Numbered from the stretch's first letter, positions 18,214 through 27,735 are shown. The stretch: 64,000 nucleotides of DNA from Streptomyces sp. NRRL B-1140 (GCF_001280065.1 NZ_LGEA01000173.1:124001-188000); one strand, 5' to 3'. Notes: generated by a model from the sequence alone, not told the origin. A program made the numbers and translations.

Positions 18214-19989
18214 TCACTTGCCGTAGGCGAGCATCAACTTCTCCTTCGTGTCGTCGTTCCCGCTCAGCCGGGACGTCGAGATGTAGAAGCGCCCGTCGAC
18301 CCAGTCGATCTCCTTGGAGAAGAAGCTGTTCTCGATGTCCGCGGCGCTCTCGGGGTTCTGCAGCAGCTTGGACGGCTTGTGGCTGCTGCCGCCGGTCGGG
18401 ATGGACACGATCTGCCCGCCCGCGTCGTACGACGGCTCCACATAGGCGATGAGCTTGCCGCCCTCGGTCTTCACCGGCAGCATCGACTCGTCGGCGGGTG
18501 ACTTCACACGCCACTTCTCCTTGCCGTTGGCGAGGTCGATCGCGACGACCTCGTTGGCGCCGGTGGTGGCCTTGGTCGGCAGGTACAGCGTGTTGTCGTC
18601 GACGGCCACGCCCTGGCAGCCCGTGAGGTCGCGCTCCAGGATGGCCCAGCCGCACTCGGGGGCGAAGTCCTCGTCGAAGCCGACCTGCGAGCGGAACTTG
18701 CCGCCGGAGGTGAAGGTGGAGATGTTCCAGGCCTTCTTGTCCTCGTTGGTGCTGTAGACGACCAGCGGGCTGACCGAGTAGGTGCGTGCGACCCGCCAGC
18801 CCTTGTCGAACGGCTGGGTCCACTTGGCCTTGCCCGTCTTCGGGTCGAGCTCCTGGACCTCGTCGTGCTCCTTGTCGGTGCCGGCACCGCAGGAGGCGAC
18901 GGCGATCAGCTTCTCGCCGCCGGCGAACGCGGCGGGGAAGCAGGCGTTGCCGTACTTCTTCTTGTCGTAGAGCTTGTCGCCGTTGGTGACGTCGTAGGCG
19001 GTGCCGGACTGGGAGCGGCCCACCATCAGCGTCTTGCCGGTGATGGACAGTTCGACGGAGAGCGTGGAGTCGAAGAGGGCACCGTCGGCGACCTGCCCCT
19101 TCCAGCCCTTGTCGCCGCTGACCAGGTCGATCTCCTGCAGCTGGTTGCACTTGGCGCGGTCGCTGCCGCCGCTCATGTACGCGACGACGATCTTGTCGTC
19201 GGACGTCTTCTGCGGGGTCGTCGCGCAGATCTTCTGCGGGAAGGTGATCGTGTCCCAGGACGGTTTGCCGTCACCGACGTTGTAGGCGGAGAGCTGCTTG
19301 TAGGCGGCCTTCACCGCGGTCTTGCCGGTGATCCACATGCCGTCGGCGTCGGCGCCTGAGCCGGGGGCGTCGGGCGCCTCCTTGTACCAGAGGACCTTGG
19401 CCTCGCCGGCCTGGCGGCCCGCGTTGAGGTCCTCCGGGTCCTCGCCGCCGTCGCCGCTGCCGTCACCGGGGTTGACCGGGGCGGAGGAGCCGGCCTTGGC
19501 GTCGTCGGTCTTCTGGGCGACGGGCTTCTTCTTGCCCTTGCCGTCGTCGCCGCCGGTGACGGCCCACACGGTGCCGCCGACCACGAGCAGCGCGGCGACC
19601 GCGGCACCGATGATCAGGGCGGGCTTGCCCTTGAAGGGGTTGTTCGAACCGCCCCCGGGCGGGGTGCCGGGCGCGCCGGGGTACTGCGGCTGCTGCGGGT
19701 AGCCGTAGCCGGGCTGGCCGTACGGGCCCGGCTGCTGCGGCTGACCGTACGGCCCCGGCTGCCCGTACGCACCGGGCTGCTGCGGCTGGCCGTAGGGGCC
19801 GGGGTTGTACGGGCCCGGCTGTCCCGGCTGCCCGTACGGACCGGGCTGCTGCGGGTAGCCGTACCCGTGCTGCGGCGGGCCCTGGGGCGGCGGCGGGGTC
19901 TGCGGTGCCCCGTGACCACCGCCCTGCGGCGGCTGGTTCTGCGGTGCTCCGAAGCCACCGTGCGGCGGCTGACTGGGCGGCTGAGTCAT
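18214..19989 (-). CDS. Membrane-anchored PQQ-type beta-propeller protein, copy 2
   Basis: This 591-residue protein is a paralogue of the gene downstream. It has the same MTQPP start, a Gly/Pro/Gln/Tyr-rich tail of about 125 residues with PYGQPQQPG repeats, one transmembrane helix (ALIIGAAVAALLVVGGTVWAV), a Lys/Asp/Gly linker and a propeller-like outer domain with motifs such as GKAKWTQPF and LANGKEKWRV. Several conserved Cys in the outer domain may form disulfides. The ATG at 19989 follows GGGGGAG; a frame extension to 20028 has no ribosome site. It is the first gene of the pair. Serine/threonine kinases of actinobacteria often carry similar tails and propellers, but no kinase domain is present here. 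Confidence 0.82.
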   Translation of the reverse strand: MTQPPSQPPHGGFGAPQNQPPQGGGHGAPQTPPPPQGPPQHGYGYPQQPGPYGQPGQPGPYNPGPYGQPQQPGAYGQPGPYGQPQQPGPYGQPGYGYPQQPQYPGAPGTPPGGGSNNPFKGKPALIIGAAVAALLVVGGTVWAVTGGDDGKGKKKPVAQKTDDAKAGSSAPVNPGDGSGDGGEDPEDLNAGRQAGEAKVLWYKEAPDAPGSGADADGMWITGKTAVKAAYKQLSAYNVGDGKPSWDTITFPQKICATTPQKTSDDKIVVAYMSGGSDRAKCNQLQEIDLVSGDKGWKGQVADGALFDSTLSVELSITGKTLMVGRSQSGTAYDVTNGDKLYDKKKYGNACFPAAFAGGEKLIAVASCGAGTDKEHDEVQELDPKTGKAKWTQPFDKGWRVARTYSVSPLVVYSTNEDKKAWNISTFTSGGKFRSQVGFDEDFAPECGWAILERDLTGCQGVAVDDNTLYLPTKATTGANEVVAIDLANGKEKWRVKSPADESMLPVKTEGGKLIAYVEPSYDAGGQIVSIPTGGSSHKPSKLLQNPESAADIENSFFSKEIDWVDGRFYISTSRLSGNDDTKEKLMLAYGK

Positions 19990-20108
19990 CAGCGGCTCCC
20001 CCGTTCGATCACTGATTTTTAGCCACACCCTGAGATGCCCGATGGGCTCAGAGATGCTTCATAAAGTTCTAAGACGCCTCTTTCTATCACCAGGTTCCGA
20101 CAGCACAG

Positions 20109-20148
20109 CGGGCCGATCACCCCCTGTTCCCAAGGGAGGACCGGCCCG
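20109..20148. terminator. Hairpin terminator after the ABC-F gene
   Basis: CGGGCCG at 20109-20115 pairs with CGGCCCG at 20142-20148, with an inner TCCCAAGGGA hairpin. It lies just beyond the stop of the ABC-F gene and upstream of the promoter region of the propeller operon. Confidence 0.6.
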
Positions 20149-20180
20149 TGATGCCGCCGTTATGCGTCTTCACGCACCCT

Positions 20181-21992
20181 TCACGCATCCTCGGCGAGTT
20201 CCAGCCAGCGCATCTCCAGTTCCTCGCGCTGACCGGCCAACTCCCGCAACTCCGCGTCCAGTTCGGCCACCTTGGCGAAGTCCGTAGCGTTTTCGGCGAT
20301 TTGGGAGTGCAGCTTGGTCTCCTTCTCGGAGACCTTGTCGAGCTGCCGCTCGATCTTCTGCAGTTCCTTCTTGGCGGCGCGCTGGTCGGCCGCGCTCTTC
20401 TCCGGGGCCGCGGACTGCTGCTGCGCGGCGGCGGGGGCCGAGGACGCCGCCGCCTCCTCCATGCGCTGCCGTCGCTCCAGGTACTCGTCGATGCCGCGCG
20501 GCAGCATGCGCAGGGCGCCGTCGCCGAGCAGCGCGAAGACGCGGTCGGTGGTGCGCTCGATGAAGAACCGGTCGTGCGAGATGACGATCATCGAGCCGGG
20601 CCAGCCGTCGAGGACGTCCTCCAGCTGCGTCAGCGTCTCGATGTCGAGGTCGTTGGTGGGCTCGTCGAGGAAGAGGACGTTGGGCTCGTCCATGAGCAGG
20701 CGCAGCAGCTGGAGCCGGCGGCGCTCACCACCGGACAGGTCGCCGACGGGCGTCCACTGCTTCTCCTTGCCGAAGCCGAACGTCTCGCACAGCTGCCCGG
20801 CGGTCATCTCGCGTCCCTTGCCGAGGTCGACGCGCTCGCGCACCTGCTGGACGGCCTCCAGCACGCGGGTGGCGGGGTCGAGTTCGGCGACCTCCTGGGA
20901 GAGGTAGGCGAGCTTGACGGTCTTGCCGACGCGGACCCGTCCGCCCGCCGGCTGGGCTTCCCCGTCGGTCCGGGCCGCCTGCGCCATGGCCCGCAGCAGC
21001 GACGTCTTGCCGGCGCCGTTGACGCCGACGAGGCCGATGCGGTCGCCGGGACCGAGCTGCCAGGTGACGTGCTTCAGGAGGACCTTGGGGCCGGCCTGGA
21101 CGGTGATGTCCTCCAGGTCGAACACCGTCTTGCCCAGCCGGGTGGAGGCGAACTTCATCAGCTCGCTGCTGTCCCGGGGCGGCGGTACGTCCGCGATGAG
21201 CTCGTTGGCGGCCTCGACCCGGAAGCGCGGCTTGGACGTGCGGGCGGGCGCCCCGCGGCGCAGCCAGGCCAGCTCCTTGCGGACGAGGTTCTGCCGCTTG
21301 GCCTCCTCGGTGGCGGCGATGCGCTCGCGCTCGGCCCGGGCGAAGACGTAGTCGGAGTAGCCGCCCTCGTACTCGTAGACCGCGCCGCGCTGGACGTCCC
21401 ACATGCGCGTGCACACCTGGTCGAGGAACCACCGGTCGTGGGTGACGCAGACGAGGGCCGACCGGCGCTTCTGCAGATGGCGGGCCAGCCAGGCGATGCC
21501 CTCGACGTCGAGGTGGTTGGTGGGCTCGTCCAGGACCAGCAGGTCCTGCTCCTCGATGAGCAGCTTGGCCAGAGCGATCCGGCGCCGCTCACCGCCGGAG
21601 AGCGGGCCGATGACGGTGTCCAGGCCCTTGGGGAACCCGGGCAGGTCGAGCCCGCCGAACAGGCCGGTGAGCACGTCCCTGACCTTGGCGTCGCCCGCCC
21701 ACTCGTGGTCGGCCATGTCGCCGATGACCTCGTGGCGGACGGTGGCCTCGGGGTCGAGGGAGTCGTGCTGGGTGAGCACGCCCAGACGCAGCCCGCCCGA
21801 GTGCGTGACACGCCCGGTGTCGGCGTCCTCCTGCTTGGCGAGCATGCGGATGAGCGTGGTCTTCCCGTCGCCGTTGCGGCCCACGACACCGATGCGCTCC
21901 CCTTCGGAGACGCCGAGGGAGACGCCGTCGAGCAGGGCACGGGTGCCGTACACCTTGCTGACGTTCTCGACATTGACCAGGTTGACGGCCAT
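20181..21992 (-). CDS. ABC-F family ATPase (Uup-like)
   Basis: The 603-residue protein has two ATP-binding cassettes and no membrane segments, so it is a soluble ribosome-associated or DNA-associated ABC-F protein, not a transporter. Cassette 1 has Walker A GRNGDGKTT, signature LSGGERRR and Walker B LLVLDEPTNHLD. Cassette 2 has GVNGAGKTS, LSGGERRR and VLFLDEPTNDLD. The inter-cassette linker is charged. The last 80 residues form a predicted coiled coil rich in Glu/Lys/Ala, as in E. coli Uup. The ATG at 21992 follows AGGAGA. ABC-F proteins modulate translation and some protect ribosomes from antibiotics; nothing here points to resistance. Confidence 0.92.
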   Translation of the reverse strand: MAVNLVNVENVSKVYGTRALLDGVSLGVSEGERIGVVGRNGDGKTTLIRMLAKQEDADTGRVTHSGGLRLGVLTQHDSLDPEATVRHEVIGDMADHEWAGDAKVRDVLTGLFGGLDLPGFPKGLDTVIGPLSGGERRRIALAKLLIEEQDLLVLDEPTNHLDVEGIAWLARHLQKRRSALVCVTHDRWFLDQVCTRMWDVQRGAVYEYEGGYSDYVFARAERERIAATEEAKRQNLVRKELAWLRRGAPARTSKPRFRVEAANELIADVPPPRDSSELMKFASTRLGKTVFDLEDITVQAGPKVLLKHVTWQLGPGDRIGLVGVNGAGKTSLLRAMAQAARTDGEAQPAGGRVRVGKTVKLAYLSQEVAELDPATRVLEAVQQVRERVDLGKGREMTAGQLCETFGFGKEKQWTPVGDLSGGERRRLQLLRLLMDEPNVLFLDEPTNDLDIETLTQLEDVLDGWPGSMIVISHDRFFIERTTDRVFALLGDGALRMLPRGIDEYLERRQRMEEAAASSAPAAAQQQSAAPEKSAADQRAAKKELQKIERQLDKVSEKETKLHSQIAENATDFAKVAELDAELRELAGQREELEMRWLELAEDA

Positions 21993-22063
21993 TACTCTCC
22001 TGCCAAGGGGGATGGATCGACCCTCCAGGGTAGTCGCGCGCGGGGGTGCTCCGGCCGGGGCGG

Positions 22064-23305
22064 TCAGCCGCCGTCCGCCGCCTCCTGGCGGCGCTGGTAG
22101 CGCCACACGTCCATCAGCCTCTCGTCGAACGGCTGATCAGGGTCGCGGGGGCCGATCCGGTGCTCGGCCTCCACGCAGCGCGGGTCGTCGCGGTAGGCCA
22201 GGCCGGAGACGGCGCCGATGCGGATCTCCTGCCGTTCGTCATGGGTGAGCGCGAGCAGCGCGTCCCCGATCTCCGGCTCGCAACCCCGGTAGTGCGCGAG
22301 CCAGCGGCACGCCGCCTCGCGCACCTCGGGGTCCTCGTCACCGGCCAGGGTGAGCACCGCGGCGAGGCCCTCGGGGCGGACCTGGGAGTGGCCGACCTCG
22401 GAGCGCTCCAGGGCGTCCGGGACCAGGGAGCGCACTCTCGGGTCCGGGTGGGTGAGGTGCGACAGGCCTACGGCCTCGATCTCCGGGGCGCTGTCGTGGG
22501 TCATCGCGTTCAGGAGGGCGGCCAGCACCTCCGGGTCCTCCTCCTGTTCGGCCCAGGGGACCAGCTCCCTGCCCCGCTCCCAGAACGGATCGCCTCCCTT
22601 GAGCGGGTCGCCGAGGATCAGGAACAGCAGCGTCTCCGCCGCGAGCAGGCGGTGCAGCCGGTCGGGGTGGTTGAGGAGGTCCCTGGTCCACTGCCAGGTC
22701 TCCTCGTCCAGCCGGCGGCCGAGGGTGAACACCACGTCCGACCAGACGACGTGGTCCCGGTCGGGGTGGGCGAGGGCCCGGGCGACCAGTTCGTCGAAGG
22801 GCGTACGGATCCCGTAGCGCTCCTCCATGGACGTGAGCACCGCCCCGTGCTCGTCGCGCACGGTCGTCCCGCCGAGCGTGAGCTGCTCGCACCACCAGCC
22901 GATCTCTTCGTGCCGGATCCGGATCCGCTCGATGGGTCCGGTGCGTCCGGTGACACGGCGCAGTTCGGCCTCGGCTCCCGCCTCGACCCAGCGCCGGGCC
23001 CGGGCCAGCAACTCGGCGCGGGCGGGTGCCGGGAGGGGGATCCGACTGGTGGCGAGCGCGTAGGCCAGCAGGTGGGACCCGCCGTCCACCGCCCGCAGCA
23101 GCAGGGTGCTCCCGTCGGGCAACCGGCGCAGGGGGTCGGCGCCGGCCTGGAGCAGCGCTTCGGCGACGGGTTCGTCGTACGCCGCCACGGCCAGGCAGAG
23201 AACCGGCAGGCCCTCGGCGAGGGTGTCGGGGTCGGCGCCGGACTCCAGGAGCGCCGTGACCTCGTCGGCGTCCCCGCGCCGTACGGCCGCGACCAGTTCC
23301 TCCAC
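22064..23305 (-). CDS. Ankyrin plus HEAT-repeat protein
   Basis: The 413-residue soluble protein starts with ankyrin-type repeats (about residues 1-75, for example LLESGADPDTLAEGLPVLCLAV and LLQAGADPLRRLPDGSTLL). It continues with helical HEAT-like repeats from about 190 to 390 (DPEVLAALLNAM, DPRVRSLVPDALE, DPEVREAACRWLAH, RQEIRIGAVSGLAY). Both are protein-protein interaction scaffolds, and no catalytic motif is visible. Start GTG at 23305 follows GGGGGAG. It lies between ispE and the ABC-F gene on the same strand. Similar mixed-repeat proteins are common in Streptomyces but without assigned function. Confidence 0.85.
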   Translation of the reverse strand: MEELVAAVRRGDADEVTALLESGADPDTLAEGLPVLCLAVAAYDEPVAEALLQAGADPLRRLPDGSTLLLRAVDGGSHLLAYALATSRIPLPAPARAELLARARRWVEAGAEAELRRVTGRTGPIERIRIRHEEIGWWCEQLTLGGTTVRDEHGAVLTSMEERYGIRTPFDELVARALAHPDRDHVVWSDVVFTLGRRLDEETWQWTRDLLNHPDRLHRLLAAETLLFLILGDPLKGGDPFWERGRELVPWAEQEEDPEVLAALLNAMTHDSAPEIEAVGLSHLTHPDPRVRSLVPDALERSEVGHSQVRPEGLAAVLTLAGDEDPEVREAACRWLAHYRGCEPEIGDALLALTHDERQEIRIGAVSGLAYRDDPRCVEAEHRIGPRDPDQPFDERLMDVWRYQRRQEAADGG

Positions 23306-23372
23306 GCTTTCGCTCCCCCTGTCGTGACCAACTGGGGGATCCTAGGCGCCCGGCAACGGCCGGGGCACGTGA

Positions 23373-24275
23373 TTAACCGGTGGCCGCCACCGTCGCCCCG
23401 GGTGCCGGGCCGGATGCCGTGCGCACCGTCCGGCACGTGCCGGACGCCAGCAGGGCCTGCGCCACGGCCGCTGCCGACTCCGGGCCGCGGACCAGGAACG
23501 CGGTGGTCGGTCCGGAGCCCGAGACGAGGGCGGCGAGGGCACCGGCGGCCCGGCCCGCGGCCAGGGTTGCGGCCAGTTCCGGGAAGAGGGAGAGGGCGGC
23601 GGGCTGGAGGTCGTTGGAGACGGCGGCGGCGAGCGCGTCCGGGTCACCCTTGGCGAGGGCGGCGAGCAGTTCGCCGGAGGCGACGGGCTCGGGGATGTCC
23701 GTGCCCTCGCCGAGCCGGTCGAACTCGCGGAACACCGCCGGGGTGGACAGGCCCCGCCGGGCCATGGCGAACACCCAGTGGAAGGTGCCGCCGGTCTCCA
23801 GGGGCGTCAGCTGCTCCCCCCGCCCGATGCCGAGGGCGGCCCCGCCGACCAGGCTGAACGGCACGTCGCTGCCCAGCTCGGCGCAGATCTCCAGGAGTTC
23901 GTCGCGGGAGGCGCCGGTCCCCCACAGCGCGTCGCAGGCCACCAGGGCGCCCGCGCCGTCCGCGCTGCCGCCGGCCATGCCGCCGGCGACGGGGATGTCC
24001 TTGGCGATGTGGATGTGGACGGCGGGGCTGCGGCCGTACCGCCCCGCGAGCGCCTCGGCGGCCCGGGCGGCGAGGTTCGTGCGGTCCAGGGGGACCTGGT
24101 CGGCGTCCGGGCCGTCGCAGGTCACGCGGAGCTCGTCGGCGGGGGTGACGGTGATCTCGTCGTAGAGGCCGACCGCGAGGAAGACGTTGGCGAGGTCGTG
24201 GAAGCCGTCGGGGCGGGCGGCGCCGACCGCCAGCTGGACGTTGACCTTGGCGGGGACGCGGACCGTGACGCTCAC
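23373..24275 (-). CDS. ispE: 4-diphosphocytidyl-2-C-methyl-D-erythritol kinase
   Basis: IspE phosphorylates CDP-methylerythritol in the MEP pathway to isoprenoids, which supplies among others the polyprenyl carriers needed for peptidoglycan and for Pmt. The 300-residue GHMP kinase has [11 protein letters not shown] at its start and the ATP-binding motif [18 protein letters not shown]. The C-terminal motif is [11 protein letters not shown]. The GTG start overlaps the rsmA stop by four bases (GTGA), so the two are co-translated. The order rsmA-ispE is conserved in actinobacteria. Confidence 0.97.
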   Translation of the reverse strand: MSVTVRVPAKVNVQLAVGAARPDGFHDLANVFLAVGLYDEITVTPADELRVTCDGPDADQVPLDRTNLAARAAEALAGRYGRSPAVHIHIAKDIPVAGGMAGGSADGAGALVACDALWGTGASRDELLEICAELGSDVPFSLVGGAALGIGRGEQLTPLETGGTFHWVFAMARRGLSTPAVFREFDRLGEGTDIPEPVASGELLAALAKGDPDALAAAVSNDLQPAALSLFPELAATLAAGRAAGALAALVSGSGPTTAFLVRGPESAAAVAQALLASGTCRTVRTASGPAPGATVAATG

Positions 24276-25162
24276 GCGGTCTCCTTCTCCTGGTGCAGGT
24301 TCGCCTTGTGCTCGGCGATCCGCGCGAACTCCTCCACGGTGAGCGACTCGCCCCGGGCCTGCGGCGAGACCCCGGCGGCGACCAGGGCCTCCTCGGCGGC
24401 GGCGGCCGATCCGGCCCAGCCGGAGAGCGCGGCCCGCAGCGTCTTGCGGCGCTGCGCGAAGGCCGCGTCCACGACGGCGAACACCTCGCGCTTGGCGGCC
24501 GTCGTCCTCAGCGGCTCGCTGCGGCGGACCAGGGAGACCAGGCCGCTGTCGACGTTGGGCGCGGGCCAGAACACGTTCCGTCCGATGGCCCCGGCGCGCT
24601 TGACCTCGGCGTACCAGTTGGCCTTGACCGAGGGGACGCCGTAGACCTTCGAGCCGGGCGGGGCGGCGAGCCGGTCGGCGACCTCCGCCTGGACCATGAC
24701 GAGGGTGCGTTCGATGGTCGGGAAGGTGTCGAGCATGTGCAGCAGGACCGGGACGGCCACGTTGTAGGGGAGGTTGGCCACCAGCGCGGTCGGGGCGGGC
24801 CCCGGGAGCTCGGTGACGTGCATGGCGTCCGAGTGGACCAGCGCGAACCGGTCGGCGCGCTCGGGCATGCGGGCCGTGACGGTCGCGGGCAGCGCGCCGG
24901 CGAGCACGTCGTCGATCTCCACGGCCGTGACCCGGTCGGCGGCCTCCAGCAGCGCGAGCGTGAGCGACCCGAGCCCGGGGCCGACCTCGACGACCACGTC
25001 GTCGGGGCGGACCTGTGCGGTGCGGACGATCCGGCGGACGGTGTTCGCGTCGATCACGAAGTTCTGTCCGCGTTGCTTGGTCGGGCGTACGCCGAGGGCG
25101 GCCGCGAGCTCGCGGATGTCGGCGGGGCCCAGGAGGGCGTCGGGGGTGGGGCTGCTGGTCAC
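24272..25162 (-). CDS. rsmA: 16S rRNA dimethyladenosine transferase RsmA (KsgA)
   Basis: RsmA dimethylates two adjacent adenines near the 3' end of 16S rRNA during late small-subunit assembly. The 296-residue protein shows [10 protein letters not shown], the SAM-binding [12 protein letters not shown], and the catalytic NLPY motif in [14 protein letters not shown] at 25162 is the start; its ribosome site is weak. The stop overlaps ispE. It follows rpfB by 42 bp in the same direction, as in mycobacteria (rpfB-ksgA-ispE). Confidence 0.97.
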   Translation of the reverse strand: MTSSPTPDALLGPADIRELAAALGVRPTKQRGQNFVIDANTVRRIVRTAQVRPDDVVVEVGPGLGSLTLALLEAADRVTAVEIDDVLAGALPATVTARMPERADRFALVHSDAMHVTELPGPAPTALVANLPYNVAVPVLLHMLDTFPTIERTLVMVQAEVADRLAAPPGSKVYGVPSVKANWYAEVKRAGAIGRNVFWPAPNVDSGLVSLVRRSEPLRTTAAKREVFAVVDAAFAQRRKTLRAALSGWAGSAAAAEEALVAAGVSPQARGESLTVEEFARIAEHKANLHQEKETA

Positions 25163-25204
25163 GGGGACAAGGGTACGGGGGGTGTGCCGGCGCCCTGTCT
25201 CACG

Positions 25205-26692
25205 CTAGCCGTGCAGCCGTCCCCCGCAGTGCGGCCAGGGGCTTGCTCCCCGCCGCACGTAGAGCTTCTTCGCCCGGTACGTCTGTTCCGCGGCCGGGGC
25301 GTCCTGGGGGCGGCCCTGGCCGCCGAGGGCGTGCCAGGTCCGGGTGTCGAACTGGTAGAGGCCGCCGTAGGTGCCCGAGGAGTCGACCGCGTCGGGCCGG
25401 CCGCCGGACTCGCAGGCCGCGAGGCCCTGCCAGTCGAGGTGGTCGGCGCCCCGCACGGACGCCGGGCGCCGCATGGTGCCGACCCTGACCAGCTGCGGGC
25501 TCGGCTCACGCACCACCTCGGACCTGATCTCGCGCGGCTTCCGGGGGACTCCGTTCACCGTGCGCAGGGCGAAGGTGACCCGGCGCAGGCCCGGCTCGCC
25601 CGCCCGCTCCACGACCTCCGTGCCCTGGAACAGGGTGGGGTCCTCCGTCCGCCGCACCTGGAAGGGGATCGGCTCCTCGCGGACCTCCCTGCCGCCGGTG
25701 ATCCGCAGCACCGTCACGGTCTGTCCGTCGCGCGGGAAGCCGCCCTGCGGGACGGAGGTGGTGTCCTGGCCGTGCAGGGTGATCCCGGCCTCCTCCACGA
25801 CCTCGCGGACGGTCGCCGCGTTGGTGCGCACCGTGCGGGCGCGGCCGTCGGCCATGATCGTGACGGTCCGCTCGGTCCGCACGTCCAGGGCGAGTCCGCC
25901 GCGTCCGATGCGCCGGGAGCGCGACGTGGACACGTACGCGCCTTCGTGCCGCACACCGAGCTGCCGCAGTGCCCCCTCCACCGTGTGGGCGGTCGTCCAC
26001 ACCTCACGCCGGTGTCCGTCGAGGGTGAGCCGCACGGGACGGGCGAAGCGTACGGCGACCTCGTCACCGCTGCTGATGCGCGCGCCGGGCCCGGGCGCCA
26101 CCACGTCGTGGGCGCCGACCTCGACCCCCTCCTCCGCCAGCAGCTCGGTGACGTCGTCGGCGAAGGTGTGCAGCGTGCGGGCCTTGCCGTCGACGTTGAG
26201 CTCGATCGCCTTGTCCTTGGCGACGAAGGCCGTGGTGCCGCCCGCCAGGAAGGCGACGACGAGGGCCTGCGGGAGCAGCCGCCGCATGGGCCCGTCCGGG
26301 CGCTGGGCGTAGCGCGCCCTGCGCCGGCGCGCGGCCCTGCGGTGCGAGCCGGTGCGCGCCGCGGCACGCGAACCGGCGCGCACGCCCGGGTCCGGCTCGG
26401 GGTGCCCGACGGGCCCGGGGTCGCGCTCGTCGTCCTGCCCGCCCTGCCGGGGCAGAGCGGGCAGGGTCGGCGCCTCGTAGGCCGGCCGGTAGGTGTCCGC
26501 GTAGGCCGGCCGGTAGGTGTCCGCGTAGGCCGGCCGGTGGGTGTCCGCGTAGGCGCCGGGGGGCGCCGGCGTCCCGTGGACGAGGGTCTCGGCGCTGTGC
26601 AGATCGGCCGGCGACACGTCGAACCCGCCGTACACCGGATCGGCGTAACCGGGGCCATACGTCTCGTACGTCTCGTACCGCGCGTTGCTCAC
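25205..26692 (-). CDS. rpfB: Resuscitation-promoting factor, RpfB type
   Basis: Rpf enzymes are muralytic transglycosylases that stimulate germination or regrowth. The 495-residue protein has an unusual Tyr/Asp/Pro-rich cytoplasmic tail (residues 1-135) and an Arg-rich stretch, then a membrane anchor at about 139-157. DUF348-type ubiquitin-like repeats follow (for example ELNVDGKARTLHTF, LTLDGHRREVWTT and TIMADGRARTVRT), then a G5 region near 320-400. The C-terminal Rpf domain has catalytic Glu428 in ACESGG and a disulfide-capable Cys pair. GTG at 26692 is preferred because it follows GGAG. This is the RpfB domain order, with neighbours tatD and rsmA as in M. tuberculosis. Confidence 0.95.
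   Translation of the reverse strand: MSNARYETYETYGPGYADPVYGGFDVSPADLHSAETLVHGTPAPPGAYADTHRPAYADTYRPAYADTYRPAYEAPTLPALPRQGGQDDERDPGPVGHPEPDPGVRAGSRAAARTGSHRRAARRRRARYAQRPDGPMRRLLPQALVVAFLAGGTTAFVAKDKAIELNVDGKARTLHTFADDVTELLAEEGVEVGAHDVVAPGPGARISSGDEVAVRFARPVRLTLDGHRREVWTTAHTVEGALRQLGVRHEGAYVSTSRSRRIGRGGLALDVRTERTVTIMADGRARTVRTNAATVREVVEEAGITLHGQDTTSVPQGGFPRDGQTVTVLRITGGREVREEPIPFQVRRTEDPTLFQGTEVVERAGEPGLRRVTFALRTVNGVPRKPREIRSEVVREPSPQLVRVGTMRRPASVRGADHLDWQGLAACESGGRPDAVDSSGTYGGLYQFDTRTWHALGGQGRPQDAPAAEQTYRAKKLYVRRGASPWPHCGGRLHG
26477..26548. repeat. Three tandem 24-bp repeats inside rpfB
   Basis: Three direct repeats of 24 bp lie at 26477-26500, 26501-26524 and 26525-26548; the third differs at one base. 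They encode the eight-residue unit PAYADTYR/PAYADTHR in the cytoplasmic tail of RpfB. As a perfect in-frame array it is likely to vary in copy number between strains. Confidence 0.9.
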
Positions 26693-26822
26693 GCCGACAC
26701 GCTCCAGGGGCCGGAGGGGGTCCAGAGGGGTCCGGATAGGGCCCCCAGAACCTAGCGGAGCGGCCGTCACTCTCCAAAGCGACGCGACTACGCACAGTCG
26801 TACGGTGAGGCGGGCGGCGGGG

Positions 26823-27713
26823 TCAGTAGCCGAACGCGCGTGCGGTGTTAGCGCCGAGGGCCCGGGCCAGCGTGTCCTCGTCGATGCCGCGCACCTCGGC
26901 CATGGCCCGCACGGTGATCGGCACGAGGTAGGGGGCGTTGGGCCGTCCGCGGTAGGGCGCGGGGGTGAGGAAGGGGGCGTCGGTCTCGACGAGAAGGAGC
27001 TCCAGCGGGGCCACCGCCACCGCGTCCCGCAGGTTCTGGGCGTTCTTGAAGGTGACGTTGCCGGCGAACGACATGAAGTAGCCCGCGCTCGCGCAGATCC
27101 CGGCCATCTCGGCGTCGCCGGAGTAGCAGTGGAAGACGGTCCGCTCGGGGGCGCCCTCCTCCTTCAGCACCCGCAGGACGTCGGCGTGGGCCTCGCGGTC
27201 GTGGATGACCAGGGCCTTGCCGTGCCGCTTGGCGATCTCGATGTGGGCGCGGAAGGAACGCTCCTGCGCCTCCTTGCCCCCGGGGCCGGTGCGGAAGTAG
27301 TCGAGGCCGGTCTCGCCGACGCCCTTGACCTGCTCCAGCGCGGCCAGCCGGTCGATCTCGGCGAGGGCGTCGTCCAGGGCGGCCTGGCCGCCGGGTTCAC
27401 GGGCGCCCTGCCGCGACCACCCGTCGGGGTCTCCATGCACGATGCGGGGCGCCTCGTTCGGGTGCAGGGCGACCGTGGCGTGGACGGCGTCGTGGGCCGC
27501 GGCCGTCTCGGCCGCCCAGCGGGAGCCCTTGAGGTCGCAGCCGACCTGCACGACCGTCGTCACTCCGACCGACGCCGCCTTCGCCAGCGCCTCCTCGACC
27601 GTGCCGGACTGCATGTCCAGGTGGGTGTGGGAGTCGGCGACCGGCACCCGGAGGGGTTCCGGGAGGGGCGGGGCCGCGTTCTTGTCCGGGCGGCCGGCAT
27701 CGTTCGAAGGCAT
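26823..27713 (-). CDS. tatD: TatD-family metal-dependent deoxyribonuclease
   Basis: The 296-residue TIM-barrel hydrolase carries the metal-binding DSHTHLD near the N-terminus, LHPNEA, HDREAH and LLVETDAP, all hallmarks of TatD nucleases (3'-5' exonuclease activity in DNA repair in E. coli). The Pro-rich first 25 residues precede the domain. ATG at 27713 has only a GGAT-like ribosome site. It is upstream of rpfB on the same strand, as in other actinobacteria, but with a 130-bp gap, so rpfB probably has its own promoter. Confidence 0.95.
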   Translation of the reverse strand: MPSNDAGRPDKNAAPPLPEPLRVPVADSHTHLDMQSGTVEEALAKAASVGVTTVVQVGCDLKGSRWAAETAAAHDAVHATVALHPNEAPRIVHGDPDGWSRQGAREPGGQAALDDALAEIDRLAALEQVKGVGETGLDYFRTGPGGKEAQERSFRAHIEIAKRHGKALVIHDREAHADVLRVLKEEGAPERTVFHCYSGDAEMAGICASAGYFMSFAGNVTFKNAQNLRDAVAVAPLELLLVETDAPFLTPAPYRGRPNAPYLVPITVRAMAEVRGIDEDTLARALGANTARAFGY

Positions 27714-27735
27714 GCACCGATCCTACGAAAGGGGT

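Noticed and set aside
16266..19989. Serine/threonine kinases with propeller sensors
   Set aside because: The N-terminal regions are low-complexity tails without any kinase motif.
20181..21992. An antibiotic-resistance ABC-F gene
   Set aside because: The C-terminal coiled coil is Uup-like and there is no neighbouring biosynthetic or resistance gene.
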